Source of the DNA: Curtobacterium flaccumfaciens
GTDB lineage: Bacteria; Actinomycetota; Actinomycetes; Actinomycetales; Microbacteriaceae
Direction: 5' to 3'
NCBI RefSeq assembly: GCF_013359815.1
Contig: NZ_JABMCF010000041.1
Location: forward strand, 62,001-126,000
Length of the DNA stretch: 64,000 nucleotides
Notes under the pieces: model-generated
What the model was told of the DNA's origin: nothing
What the model saw: only the letters and a program-made list of their open reading frames with translations
Database searches by the model: none
Shown here: positions 8,484 through 17,130 of the stretch, piece after piece
Layout: each line of letters begins with the position of its first letter
Position numbering within the stretch: position 1 is the stretch's first letter
Program-made: the position numbers and the translations under genes

Positions 8484-9784
8484 TCCATGCTCTCCGCGAC
8501 GACACGACCGCCGGCGAGTTCGACGAACTTGTCCTCGAGGCTCTTGCGCCCGCGGACCTGGGCCATGGTGCCGGACGCCAGGACCTTGCCGCCGACGATG
8601 ATGGCGACCGAGTCACAGGTGCGCTGCACGAGCTCCATCGAGTGGCTGGACAGCACGACAGTGCCGCCGCCCCGGGTGTACCGGCGCAGGATGTCCGTGA
8701 TCGTCGCCGCACTCACCGGGTCGACCGACTCGAACGGTTCGTCGAGCACGAGCACCCGCGGCGAGTGGATCAGGGTCGCGGCCAGGGCGATCTTCTTCGC
8801 CATGCCGACGGAGTAGTCGGCGACCTGGCGGCCCAGCGCCTCGCCCAGCCCGAAGGCCTCGGCGAGGTCGGCGCTGCGCTTCCGGGCGGTGGCCCCGTCG
8901 AGCCCGCGGAGTGTGGCCGAGTAGTAGAGGAGCTGCGCGCCGGTCAACCGGTCGAACAGGCGGAGCCGGTCCGGCAGCACACCGAGACTGCGCTTCGCCG
9001 CCGTCGGGTCGGCCCAGACGTCGTGGTCGAGCACCGTCACCGAGCCGGCGTCGGGACGCAGCAGTCCGGTGATCATGGAGAGGGTCGTCGTCTTGCCGGC
9101 GCCGTTCGGGCCGACCACGCCGAAGATGGAGCCCTGCCGGATCTCGAGGTCGACCTCGTCGACGGCCAGGGTCTGCCCGTAGCGCTTGACCAGGCCGCTC
9201 GCTGCGAGGACGACGGGCTGGAGCGTCTGCGGCTGCTTCGGGGCGGCGGTGCGGGGCGCACGCTTCTTCGCCGCGGGCGCGGTGGTGCTCGCCCGCTCAG
9301 CGACGTCCGTCGCGTCGTCCGCGTCGGTCGGGACGGGAGGCGCGGCGTCGGTCCGCGGGGCGGCCTTCGTCGGGCGCTTGGTGCGTCCCTTGCCGTTGCG
9401 CGCCTTCGCGGGGCGGGGCGCTGCGGCCGTCGCGTCGTCGGTGCGGGTGTCCGTCGTCGCGTCGTCCGTGCGGGTCTCGGTCGTCGCGTCGGTGCCCGTC
9501 GTTGCGTCGGTGGCGGTCGTCGCGTCGGTGCCCGTCGTTGCGTCGGTGGCGGTCGTCGCGTCGTCCGAGTGGGTCACAGTCGTCGCGTCGGTGCGGACGG
9601 CCGTCCCGTCGGTCATCGCGTCATCAGTGGCGGCGTCGTCCGCATCAGTGTCCCCCGTGTCGTCGTCGGCTGCGTCGTCCTCAGCAGCCGCGGCGGTGTC
9701 CGCGTCGTCGGCGTCCCCCGCCTCGGTCATCCAGGCAGCGTCGGCCGTGGCGTACACGTCCTCGTTCTCTGCTCGCGCTGGCAT
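8459..9784 (-). CDS. ABC transporter ATPase with long acidic repeat N-terminus
   Basis: A 441-residue protein. Residues 190-440 form an ABC-2 family ATPase: Walker A GPNGAGKT (225-232), a degenerate signature YSVGMAKK (324-331) where LSGGQ is usual, and Walker B LVLDEP (345-350). Residues 1-120 are Asp/Ala/Thr-rich with short repeats of the type ATTGTD, and 121-185 are Lys/Arg/Pro-rich; neither belongs to the normal fold. The ATG at 9784 follows TACGGT by 6 nt. The gene overlaps the permease gene, forming an exporter operon. Confidence 0.88.
   Translation of the reverse strand: MPARAENEDVYATADAAWMTEAGDADDADTAAAAEDDAADDDTGDTDADDAATDDAMTDGTAVRTDATTVTHSDDATTATDATTGTDATTATDATTGTDATTETRTDDATTDTRTDDATAAAPRPAKARNGKGRTKRPTKAAPRTDAAPPVPTDADDATDVAERASTTAPAAKKRAPRTAAPKQPQTLQPVVLAASGLVKRYGQTLAVDEVDLEIRQGSIFGVVGPNGAGKTTTLSMITGLLRPDAGSVTVLDHDVWADPTAAKRSLGVLPDRLRLFDRLTGAQLLYYSATLRGLDGATARKRSADLAEAFGLGEALGRQVADYSVGMAKKIALAATLIHSPRVLVLDEPFESVDPVSAATITDILRRYTRGGGTVVLSSHSMELVQRTCDSVAIIVGGKVLASGTMAQVRGRKSLEDKFVELAGGRVVAESMEWLHSFSG
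9479..9560. repeat. Coding tandem repeat in the ABC ATPase tail
   Basis: Near-identical 18-bp units of the form GTCGTCGCGTCGGTGCCC/GGCG repeat in phase with the codons, encoding the Ala-Thr-Asp repeats of the N-terminal tail. Confidence 0.7.
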
Positions 9785-9790
9785 CGACCC

Positions 9791-9796
9791 ACCGTA
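9791..9796 (-). promoter_or_regulatory. Leaderless -10 hexamer of the ABC exporter operon
   Basis: TACGGT on the minus strand, 6 nt before the ATG at 9784. Confidence 0.5.
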
Positions 9797-10081
9797 CCAA
9801 CGCTCTCCGACCGTCGGGAACCGTCTCGGCCAGGGTCACGAATTGAGTACGAAGCACGCAGACCCGTACCCCGCGAGGGGGTGTTTCCGTATCATTCACC
9901 AGGGCACGAAGGAGTGTTCACCACTTGGAAACCTGCTCCAGCAGGCGATCCCGGCAGCCTCCTCGCTGCGACGACCACGTCGACGCGACCGGTTCTCGGG
10001 CAACTCGGACGTTGGAAGCGCAGACTCGACGAGGCCCGCCCGTACCCCAGGGTGCGCGGGCGGACACCAGAAGGGACCAGC

Positions 10082-10777
10082 ATGACCACGCAGATCGTGA
10101 TCCTCGCAGCGGGGATGGGCAGCCGTCTCGGCCGCAGCCTGCCGAAGCCGCTCACGGAGCTCAGTGACGGCCGCACCATCATGCAGCAGCAGTTCGACAA
10201 CATCCGCGCCGCGTTCGGTTCGAGCGCCCGCGTGACGATCGTCGTCGGCTACAAGTCGGAGCACATCGTCGAGGCGTTCCCCGAAGCGAACTTCGTCTAC
10301 AACGAGTCCTACGACTCCACCAACACCTCGAAGAGCCTGCTGCGCGCCCTCAAGGCCACCGGCAAGAGCGGTGTCCTCTGGATGAACGGCGACGTGGTCT
10401 TCGACCCGATGGCGCTCGTCCGTGCGGCCGACATGATCGACGAGGGCCGTTCCTTCGTCAGCGTCAACACCGACAAGGTCTCCGACGAAGAGGTCAAGTA
10501 CACCGTCGACGCCGAGGGCTTCATCCACAAGCTCTCCAAGCAGGTCGTCGGGGGTCTCGGCGAAGCCGTCGGCATCAACTACGTCTCCGCCGTTGACAAG
10601 CAGGCCCTCATCCGCCAGCTCGGGCGCGTCGACGACCAGGAGTACTTCGAGGGCGGCATCGAGGCTGCCATCGCCGAGGACGGGCTACGCTGGACGCCGA
10701 TCGACATCTCCGACCTGTACGCGGTCGAGATCGACTTCGCCGAGGACCTCGAGCGCGCGAACAACCTGTTCGCCTGA
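10082..10777 (+). CDS. LicC-like nucleotidyltransferase
   Basis: A 231-residue single-domain NTP transferase. The signature LAAGMGSRLGRSLPKPL (residues 8-24) binds the nucleotide, with Lys22 as the expected catalytic lysine, and the metal-binding NGD is at 102-104. The pattern NESYDSTNTSKSLLRAL resembles phosphocholine cytidylyltransferases (LicC) that make CDP-choline rather than sugar nucleotides, but the substrate is not proven. The ATG follows AAGGGA. The 297 bp upstream holds no gene I can support. It heads a cluster with a TagGH-like exporter, so it probably activates a building block of an exported surface polymer. Confidence 0.82.
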   Translation: MTTQIVILAAGMGSRLGRSLPKPLTELSDGRTIMQQQFDNIRAAFGSSARVTIVVGYKSEHIVEAFPEANFVYNESYDSTNTSKSLLRALKATGKSGVLWMNGDVVFDPMALVRAADMIDEGRSFVSVNTDKVSDEEVKYTVDAEGFIHKLSKQVVGGLGEAVGINYVSAVDKQALIRQLGRVDDQEYFEGGIEAAIAEDGLRWTPIDISDLYAVEIDFAEDLERANNLFA

Positions 10778-10821
10778 ACCACCGTCAGGACCCCCTCGGC
10801 GGTTCCGCCCGGAGGGAAACC

Positions 10822-11646
10822 GTGACGACAGCGAGTGCGCCGACCGCGCCCGTGGCTCCCGCACCTGCGAAGGCCCGGAGCGCCGGTCGGCGCTATCGCC
10901 AGGCCCTGTGGTTGCTGACCGTCCGCGACCTCCGGGTCCGCTACTCGACGTCGGCGCTCGGCTACGTGTGGTCGATCCTCGACCCGCTCGTGATGTCGGG
11001 GATCTACTGGTTCGTCTTCACGCAGGTCTTCCACCGCGGCTCGGTCGGTGAAGATCCGTACATCGTGTTCCTGCTGTCCGCGCTGCTGCCGTGGATGTGG
11101 TTCACCGGCGGCGTCTCGGACTCCACCCGGGCGTTCATCAAGGAATCGAAGCTCATCCGCTCGACCACCATCCCCCGCACCATCTGGGTGGCACGGATCA
11201 TCGCGTCGAAGGGCATCGAGTTCCTGCTGAGCCTGCCGGTCCTGGCTGCCTTCGCGATCGCGACGGGTGCCCACCTGCACTGGCAGGTCGTGTTCTTCCC
11301 GCTGGCGATCGTGCTGCAGTGCGCGCTGGTCTACGGCCTGGGCCTCATCGTCGCACCGCTCGTGGTCTTCTTCCGTGACCTCGAGCGCGCCACCAAGCTC
11401 GTGCTGCGGTTCCTGTTCTACGCGTCCCCGATCATCTACGGCACGCACGCGCTGCCCTCCGCCCTGCGCGACATCGCCGCGATCAACCCGCTCACCGGCA
11501 TCTTCGGCATGTACCGCGCGGCGTTCTTCCCCGGCCAGCTCGACTGGCTCGAGGTCGGCGCCTCGGTGGTCGTGACCGGCATCGTCCTGGTGATCGGGTT
11601 CGCGGTGTTCCGCCGCAGCGAGCACCGCGTGCTGAAGGAGCTGTGA
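10822..11646 (+). CDS. Polysaccharide/teichoic acid ABC exporter permease (TagG/Wzm-like)
   Basis: A 274-residue ABC-2 permease. After a short Ala/Pro-rich head comes the family start LLTVRDLRVRYSTSALGYVWSILDPL, then about six membrane helices and the amphipathic FFRDLERATK segment seen in Wzm/TagG proteins. With the next gene it should form an exporter that moves a lipid-linked polymer across the membrane. GTG start after GGAGGG with normal spacing. Its stop overlaps the start region of the ATPase gene. Confidence 0.88.
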   Translation: MTTASAPTAPVAPAPAKARSAGRRYRQALWLLTVRDLRVRYSTSALGYVWSILDPLVMSGIYWFVFTQVFHRGSVGEDPYIVFLLSALLPWMWFTGGVSDSTRAFIKESKLIRSTTIPRTIWVARIIASKGIEFLLSLPVLAAFAIATGAHLHWQVVFFPLAIVLQCALVYGLGLIVAPLVVFFRDLERATKLVLRFLFYASPIIYGTHALPSALRDIAAINPLTGIFGMYRAAFFPGQLDWLEVGASVVVTGIVLVIGFAVFRRSEHRVLKEL

Positions 11647-12416
11647 TGACCGCGACCGACCAGACCCGTCGCACCGAGACCGTCGCACCGGTCATCTCGG
11701 TGCGCGACGCCGGCATCTGCTTCAAGCGCAACCGTCGCGCGAGCCGGAACTTCAAGGACCTGTTCGCCGGACGCGGGCGCCGCAAGCGTGCCGATGAGTT
11801 CTGGGCGCTCCGCAACGTGTCGTTCGACGTCCGCCCGGGCGAGGCGATCGGCGTCGTGGGGCGGAACGGGCAGGGCAAGTCGACCCTGCTGAAGCTCGTG
11901 GCCCAGGTCATGCTGCCCGACGAGGGCCGCGTCGACGTGGGTGCCGGTGTCGCCCCCCTCATCGAGATCACCGGTGGCTTCGTCGGGGACCTCACGGTGC
12001 GCGACAACGTGTACCTGACGGCGGGTCTGCACGGCATGTCGCGGGCCGAGATCCGCGACGCCTTCGACGAGATCATCGACTTCGCCGAGATCGCCGACTT
12101 CGTGGACACCCCCTACAAGCACCTGTCGAGCGGCATGAAGGTCCGTATCGCGTTCGCGGTGATCTCGCGGCTCGACGAACCGGTCATCCTGGTCGACGAA
12201 GTGCTGGCGGTCGGCGACAAGGCCTTCCGCGAGAAGTGCTACAAGCGGATCGAGCAGCTCCTGGCCGGCGGCCGGACGCTGTTCTTCGTCTCCCACAGCG
12301 ACAAGGACCTCCGTCGCTTCTGCGACCGGGGGCTCTACCTCGACAAGGGTCGTCTGCAGCTCGACGGCACCATCGAGGCCGCGCTGGCCCGGTACGCGGC
12401 CGACTACGGCTCCTGA
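11646..12416 (+). CDS. Polysaccharide/teichoic acid ABC exporter ATPase (TagH/Wzt-like)
   Basis: A 256-residue ATPase with Walker A VGRNGQGKST (about 71-80), the polymer-exporter type signature HLSSGMKVRIAF and Walker B VILVDEVLAVGD. It ends soon after the nucleotide-binding domain, so it lacks the C-terminal carbohydrate-binding domain of some Wzt proteins. The ATG at 11646 shares its A with the permease stop and lies 5 nt after AAGGAG; the overlapping GTG at 11643 is too close to that site. Partner of the preceding permease. Confidence 0.88.
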   Translation: MTATDQTRRTETVAPVISVRDAGICFKRNRRASRNFKDLFAGRGRRKRADEFWALRNVSFDVRPGEAIGVVGRNGQGKSTLLKLVAQVMLPDEGRVDVGAGVAPLIEITGGFVGDLTVRDNVYLTAGLHGMSRAEIRDAFDEIIDFAEIADFVDTPYKHLSSGMKVRIAFAVISRLDEPVILVDEVLAVGDKAFREKCYKRIEQLLAGGRTLFFVSHSDKDLRRFCDRGLYLDKGRLQLDGTIEAALARYAADYGS

Positions 12417-12519
12417 CCGGCCGGGGTACTCCCCCTGCACCAACACCGGTATCGCTGGCTCCCTCCACAGCCCCGGCCCTCGTGTGCGCCCCCGGGGTCC
12501 CGCCGTCGGACCCTCCCCC

Positions 12520-12525
12520 TAGCGT
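12520..12525 (+). promoter_or_regulatory. Leaderless -10 hexamer of the gene at 12533
   Basis: TAGCGT, 7 nt before the ATG at 12533. It is the main independent support for that small gene and its start. Confidence 0.5.
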
Positions 12526-12532
12526 TCCACCC

Positions 12533-12835
12533 ATGCACCACCCACCAACCGCGTACGCCGTCCCGTTCGCCGTCGACCGATCGCACGCACCGCGTCGGTA
12601 CGACCTCGTCAACACCGGCCCCGAGCCGGTCGACGGGCTCTCCCTCACCCATCTGGGCAACGGCTACTGCCCGCCGCTCGCGGTGCGCCGCCTCGACCCG
12701 GGTAGGTCGTTGTCGCTGGCGGTGTTCGGCGCCGACCCCGAGGACACGGGGGTCGTCATCGTGCGGTGGCGCCGGCCCGACCGGTCCGAGTACCTCTGGC
12801 GGATGTCACTCGTCGGGCCGGGGCTCCAGCCGTGA
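12533..12835 (+). CDS. Hypothetical protein, 100 residues
   Basis: A small soluble protein I do not recognise. It is predicted to be mostly beta-strand, with alternating hydrophobic residues in RYDLVNTGPEPVDGLSLTHL and GVVIVRWRRPD; it has no signal peptide, and it contains one Cys. The spacing to a TAGCGT hexamer and the codon use, with high GC at third positions, support a real gene. It lies at the end of the exporter cluster and converges on the CDP-glycerol phosphotransferase-like gene. The call could still be wrong. Confidence 0.55.
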   Translation: MHHPPTAYAVPFAVDRSHAPRRYDLVNTGPEPVDGLSLTHLGNGYCPPLAVRRLDPGRSLSLAVFGADPEDTGVVIVRWRRPDRSEYLWRMSLVGPGLQP

Positions 12836-12882
12836 CCCTGCACCGACCTGCTCCACGGAACACGCGGGGTGACGACCGGCCG

Positions 12883-14115
12883 TCAGCGCCCGTCGCGTTC
12901 GGCGGCGACGGTCCGCCACCGCTCGAGCAGCCACCCCACGGCTTCGTGGAACCGCTCCGTGGCGGCACCCGGGGTCGTGTCGCCGAAGTACCGCGCGACC
13001 CAGTGCTGCAGGCGCGCGAGCTCCTCGGCGTCGCTCGCGGCCGCGTCGACACGGGCGAGCACCGACGGGGCATCGGCCGCGGTCAGCCAGTTCGCGTCGC
13101 TCAGGTACCCCCGCTCGTCGACGTCGGCCTCGGGCGAGACCGGTCGCGTGACGATGAGCGGCTTGCCGACCGCCAGCCGGTCGTAGATCATCGCGCTGAT
13201 GTCCGTGATCGCCACGTCGGCGTCCGCCAGCTGCCAGCCGAGGTCACCGCCGTCGTCGTACAGGTGGTGCGCGGCGGGTTCGGCGGCGTTGGCCGCGCTG
13301 ATCGCTGCCACGATGCGCTCGTGCGCCGCGCGGTACGCCGGGTCGAGCACACCACTGCGCGGGTGCGGGCGGTAGACCAGCCGGTGGCGGGGCGACGCCA
13401 GCACCTGCTCGGCGATGACCGTGCCGTGCGACGCGATCGACCCGTACGCTGCGGCACCGCGGTCGCCCTCCCACGTCGGGGCGTAGAGCACGACGGTCCG
13501 GTCGTCGTCCGGGTACGGGGCCGCTCCGGCGAAGTGGTCGGCCTGCGGGCGTCCGATCGCGATGGTCCGGGCGTCCAGGTCGTAGTCCCACAGCGCCTCG
13601 GCCAGGCGATCGCGCGCTGCATCCCCCGCGATCAGGGCGTAGTCGTACGCCTTGAACTGGTTCGTGGTCATGTACATCTTGTCGCTCTCGCCGTGGTTGA
13701 CGAAGACGTGCCACATCCGCCCGTACCGCATCATCTGGAAGTTGCGGGCGTTCTGGTTGACGTACAGCACCACCTTCGGCGCCTGGGTGTCGACGAAGTG
13801 CTCGAGGTCGACCACCTGCCGGGCGTAGACCGCGGGCACGGGCGACTCGTCGAGCAGGGTCAGCATGGTGCCCGGGCTCCGCGAGACGATCGCCACCGGG
13901 TGCGTCTTCGCGAGTTCGGCCAGCGGCGCGTACCACTGGCGCACCTGGTACATGTTGACCGGACCGTCGGCGAAGTACACGGCGATCTCGACCGAACCGG
14001 GCGCCGGCTTCGGCGCGGACGGCAGTCGCTGCGCGAGCTGCCGCCGGCTCCGGCGCGACGTCAGGAGTCGCTCGACGAGCCGCAGGGCGGTCCTCAGGTC
14101 GCTGATGATCGACAT
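12883..14115 (-). CDS. CDP-glycerol glycerophosphotransferase family protein (TagB/TagF-like)
   Basis: A 410-residue protein of the family that adds glycerol- or ribitol-phosphate from CDP-polyols to a growing wall polymer. It contains VFVNHGESDKMYMTTNQFKAY, in which the histidine corresponds to the conserved catalytic-region His, and later YAPTWEGDR and a C-terminal segment AISDISAM-like VAITDISAMIYDRLAVGKPL that binds the nucleotide part. The N-terminal 40 residues are basic and could attach it to the membrane. Last gene of the minus-strand polymer operon. The exact polyol is unknown. Confidence 0.85.
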   Translation of the reverse strand: MSIISDLRTALRLVERLLTSRRSRRQLAQRLPSAPKPAPGSVEIAVYFADGPVNMYQVRQWYAPLAELAKTHPVAIVSRSPGTMLTLLDESPVPAVYARQVVDLEHFVDTQAPKVVLYVNQNARNFQMMRYGRMWHVFVNHGESDKMYMTTNQFKAYDYALIAGDAARDRLAEALWDYDLDARTIAIGRPQADHFAGAAPYPDDDRTVVLYAPTWEGDRGAAAYGSIASHGTVIAEQVLASPRHRLVYRPHPRSGVLDPAYRAAHERIVAAISAANAAEPAAHHLYDDGGDLGWQLADADVAITDISAMIYDRLAVGKPLIVTRPVSPEADVDERGYLSDANWLTAADAPSVLARVDAAASDAEELARLQHWVARYFGDTTPGAATERFHEAVGWLLERWRTVAAERDGR

Positions 14116-14157
14116 GGTCGTTCTCCGGGTCTGCTCGGGCGGTACGGGGCGGGCGGG

Positions 14158-15081
14158 TCAGACGACCGGCGGCCGCCCTGCGATGGTCATGCGTGCGACT
14201 GTGAGCCAGCCCATCGGGCGGACCGGACCGCAGTCGGTCGTCCATCCTTCACGGATGCCCCCGAACCAGGTGACCAGTCGGCGGGGGTGACGCCACCAGC
14301 GCGCGATCTGGATCGCGGCCCACGACCCCACGTACAGCGGTCGCAGCACCGCCGGCAGGTTGCGCCGAGCGAGCCACACCCGGTTCCGGGCGTTCAACCG
14401 GTAGTACTCGGTGTGCCGCGCCGGGTCGATCGCGGGGTGGTGCGCGACGAGGTCCCCGGCGTACCAGGTCCGACGGCCGGCGTCCCACACGCGCCAGGCG
14501 ATTTCGATGCCCTCGTGGGCGTAGAAGTACTCGGCACCCCAGCCACCGACCGCCCGGTACACGTCCATCGGCAGCACGACGGCGCCTTCCCAGACCGAGA
14601 AGACCGGCGACGAGTGGTCCGGCTCGCCCTTCCGGATCCGCGGGACCCACCGGCGGGGGTTCGCGGCGCCCGTGGGGTCGACGACCCGTGGCTGCACGAG
14701 GCCGAGCGACGGATCGTGCTCGAACACCGCGATCGCGTCGCGCAGGAACGTCGGCGACGGCACCGACGCATCGTCGTCGAGGAAGAACACGTAGTCGCCG
14801 TCGACGACCTCGGCCCCGGCGTTGCGCCCGGCCGGGATCCCGACGTTCTCGGGCAGGGCCAGCGCCCGAATGCCGTCCGGCAGCCCGGTCGGCACCCAGC
14901 CGTTGCCGACGCAGACGACGTCGAGCTCGACGTCCTGCTGCGCGAGCACGCTGTCCAGCCCGCGGCGCAGGTCGTCCGGCCGGGTGCCCTGCGACAGGCT
15001 CACGACGGCGACGCGCGGTCGTCCGCGGTGCACCACCGCGTGGCGGCGCAGCGTTCCGGGCACGGTCGTGTCCTCGGTCAC
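14158..15081 (-). CDS. Glycosyltransferase family 2
   Basis: A 307-residue GT-A glycosyltransferase. VAVVSLSQGTRP opens the fold, PENVGIPAGRNAGA is the rhamnosyltransferase-like nucleotide-binding segment, FFLDDDASV carries the metal-binding DxD (102-104), and VWEGAVVLPMDVYRAVGG and HEGIEIAWRVW match the acceptor region of the family. The GTG at 15081 overlaps the stop of the upstream CDP-alcohol phosphotransferase (GTGA), so the two are coupled. Probably adds a sugar to the polymer made by this cluster. Confidence 0.88.
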   Translation of the reverse strand: MTEDTTVPGTLRRHAVVHRGRPRVAVVSLSQGTRPDDLRRGLDSVLAQQDVELDVVCVGNGWVPTGLPDGIRALALPENVGIPAGRNAGAEVVDGDYVFFLDDDASVPSPTFLRDAIAVFEHDPSLGLVQPRVVDPTGAANPRRWVPRIRKGEPDHSSPVFSVWEGAVVLPMDVYRAVGGWGAEYFYAHEGIEIAWRVWDAGRRTWYAGDLVAHHPAIDPARHTEYYRLNARNRVWLARRNLPAVLRPLYVGSWAAIQIARWWRHPRRLVTWFGGIREGWTTDCGPVRPMGWLTVARMTIAGRPPVV

Positions 15082-15899
15082 GCCTTGACCCGCTTCGAGG
15101 CGATGATCGCCAGGAAGTGCCCGACCGTCGCGAGCACCGCGAGCGGCAACAGCGCACCGACCAGGATCCGGCTGGCGAGCGGGTCGCCGATCACCAGGGC
15201 GAGCAGGGCGAAGACGAACGCGAGCATGCTCAGCTCGACCGAGTGGTACAGGCGGTGGAACGGCAGGAACTTCGCCAGACGGCGGAGCGAGGCGAGCTTC
15301 CGACCCGACGGCGCGGTGGAGGCGTCCCGCCGGTCGACGAGCTTGTCGAGCCCAGCGTTCGCGCGGGCCACGTGCACCATGTCGTTGAGGGCCTTGTTCA
15401 GCACGATGACCAGGCCGAGTGCGCAGCCGATCGTGGTCCACATCCAGTCGGCGTCGTGGATCGGCCACGTGGCGGCACGGATGCCGAGCGCGACCGGGAT
15501 CAGGCCCTCGGTCGTGTAGTGCCCCACCTTGTCGAGGAACACCCCGGCGGGCGACTTCGTGCCGCGCCACCGGGCGACCTCGCCGTCCGAGCAGTCGACG
15601 AGCATCTGCAGCTGCCCGAGCACGAGCGCCAGCGCGGCGCCCCAGATGCCGGGGATGAGCAGGGCGGCGGCGACGCTCCAGCCCACCAGGATCATCAGGC
15701 CGGTGACCTGGTTCGCGCTGACACGGGTCTTCAGGAGCACCCAGGTCAGGTACGGCGAGACGTCACGCAGGTACAGCGAGGCCGTCCAGTGCTCGGCGTT
15801 GGCGCGGGCACGGACCTCGTCCGGCTGGGCGACGGCCCGGAGCTCGGCGATCGAGGTCGGCCGTGCGGATCCGCGGCCGGTTGTGGGCTGGTCGGTCAT
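15078..15899 (-). CDS. CDP-alcohol phosphotransferase with His in place of the last motif Asp
   Basis: A 273-residue membrane enzyme with about six helices. The CDP-alcohol phosphotransferase motif D-x2-DG-x2-AR-x8-G-x3-D-x3-D is present at Asp102, Asp105, Gly106, Ala109, Arg110, Gly119 and Asp123, but the eighth position, normally the catalytic-base Asp, is His127. The rest of the motif is perfect, so the change looks like a subfamily feature rather than decay (inference). It lies between two GT2 genes and overlaps the second by 4 nt. It probably joins a CDP-activated head group to a lipid or polymer. Confidence 0.85.
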   Translation of the reverse strand: MTDQPTTGRGSARPTSIAELRAVAQPDEVRARANAEHWTASLYLRDVSPYLTWVLLKTRVSANQVTGLMILVGWSVAAALLIPGIWGAALALVLGQLQMLVDCSDGEVARWRGTKSPAGVFLDKVGHYTTEGLIPVALGIRAATWPIHDADWMWTTIGCALGLVIVLNKALNDMVHVARANAGLDKLVDRRDASTAPSGRKLASLRRLAKFLPFHRLYHSVELSMLAFVFALLALVIGDPLASRILVGALLPLAVLATVGHFLAIIASKRVKA

Positions 15900-15903
15900 T
15901 CGG

Positions 15904-16947
15904 TCACCGTCCCGTGTGGGTGGTCAGCTCGGACGTGCGGGTCAGGAACCCGATGATGAACCCGAGCCCCCAGCCCACGTGGATGCAGGGCAGCACGACG
16001 AGCAGCCAGAGGAGCGTCGGCAGCCCGGAGCGGAGCGCCACGGCGATCGACCCCAGGACGACGAAGAGCAGGTAGACGACGGGCACCACGAACCCGAGCA
16101 GCGCCCAGGCGAGCGGGGTACCGAGCACGGCGCCGACGATGCCGACGAGCCCGGCGACGATGCCCAGCGCCATCGCCGCCACCATGGCCGGCGGCACGAA
16201 GTAGCGCAGGCCGTTGTTGGCCGGGAACCGACGCGCGAGCTCGCCGCGCCAGAGCCCCGTGGCGACGAACTGCCGCACCAGGCGCTTCAGGCTCGGCCGC
16301 GGGCGGTACGTGACGACGAGTTCGGGCGTGAACCAGACGGTCCCACCGGTCTGGCGCAGCCGCCGGTTGAGTTCCCAGTCCTGTCCGCGCTTGATGCCCT
16401 CGTCGAAGAGTCCGACGTCGAACAGCCGCTCGCGTCGGAACACGCCGAGGTAGGCGGTCTCGGCCGGGCCCGCGGTGCCGCCGACGTGGTGCGGCGTGCC
16501 ACCGAGCCCGACACGGCTGCCGTAGGCCAGGGCGACGGACCGCTCGAAGGGGGTCCGGCCCTCGGCGCGCATGATGCCGCCGACGTTGTCCGCGCCGGAC
16601 TCGAGGAGCGTGTGCACCGCGATGCGCGTGTAGTCGGTCGGCAGGACCGAGTGCGCGTCGACCCGGATGACGACGGGGTGCACGGACGCACGGATCGCGA
16701 CGTTCAGCCCGGCGGGCGTCGACCCGACGGGGTTGTCGATCGCACGGATCCGGGGGTCGGCAGCGCTCATCTCGGCGACGAGCTCGTTCGTGCCGTCGAT
16801 CGACGGCCCGAGCGCGAGGATGACCTCGAACGGGCCCGTGTAGTCCTGGTCGAGCAGGCTGCCGACGGCGGCCCGGACCTCGGTGACCTCGTTGAGCACG
16901 GGCATCACGTACGAGACGCCCGGCAGGGGCTGTCCGTCTGACTGCAT
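15904..16947 (-). CDS. Membrane-anchored glycosyltransferase family 2
   Basis: A 347-residue GT2 enzyme. The catalytic domain has VSYVMPVLNE (11-20), the DxD-type metal site RVDAHS (Asp97), and GQDWELNRRLRQTGG in the acceptor/processive region; about four membrane helices follow (near residues 240-330). The architecture fits enzymes that extend lipid-linked glycans, as in ExoA-like succinoglycan transferases. First gene of the minus-strand polymer operon, 4 bp before the CDP-alcohol phosphotransferase gene. Confidence 0.87.
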   Translation of the reverse strand: MQSDGQPLPGVSYVMPVLNEVTEVRAAVGSLLDQDYTGPFEVILALGPSIDGTNELVAEMSAADPRIRAIDNPVGSTPAGLNVAIRASVHPVVIRVDAHSVLPTDYTRIAVHTLLESGADNVGGIMRAEGRTPFERSVALAYGSRVGLGGTPHHVGGTAGPAETAYLGVFRRERLFDVGLFDEGIKRGQDWELNRRLRQTGGTVWFTPELVVTYRPRPSLKRLVRQFVATGLWRGELARRFPANNGLRYFVPPAMVAAMALGIVAGLVGIVGAVLGTPLAWALLGFVVPVVYLLFVVLGSIAVALRSGLPTLLWLLVVLPCIHVGWGLGFIIGFLTRTSELTTHTGR

Positions 16948-17070
16948 GCGTACCTCGGGGTGCTGGCTGGCGGCACGGGACGCACCGGGGCGGTGCCGCC
17001 CCGCAGAGCGACCATGAGCCTATCAAGAGGCCGAACCGCCCACCTGCGTCCGTCACGGGACGCGCCCAGT

Positions 17071-17119
17071 GACGGACTGGAGGCCCGGCGCACGTCGTGC
17101 CCCGGGCCTCCTGTCCGTC
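17071..17119. terminator. Family B hairpin after the HtrA-like gene
   Basis: Inverted repeat with 24-nt arms (17071-17094 and 17096-17119), 22 positions pairing, core GACGGACTGGAGGCCCGG. It follows the HtrA-like stop at 17131 by 12 nt, as expected for a terminator. Here it lies between two genes on the same strand. Confidence 0.75.
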
Positions 17120-17130
17120 GTGTGGTGGCG

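Noticed and set aside
9785..10081. Riboswitch or small gene upstream of the LicC-like gene
   Set aside because: I could not see a convincing conserved RNA core, and the short frames have no start signals or recognisable sequence.
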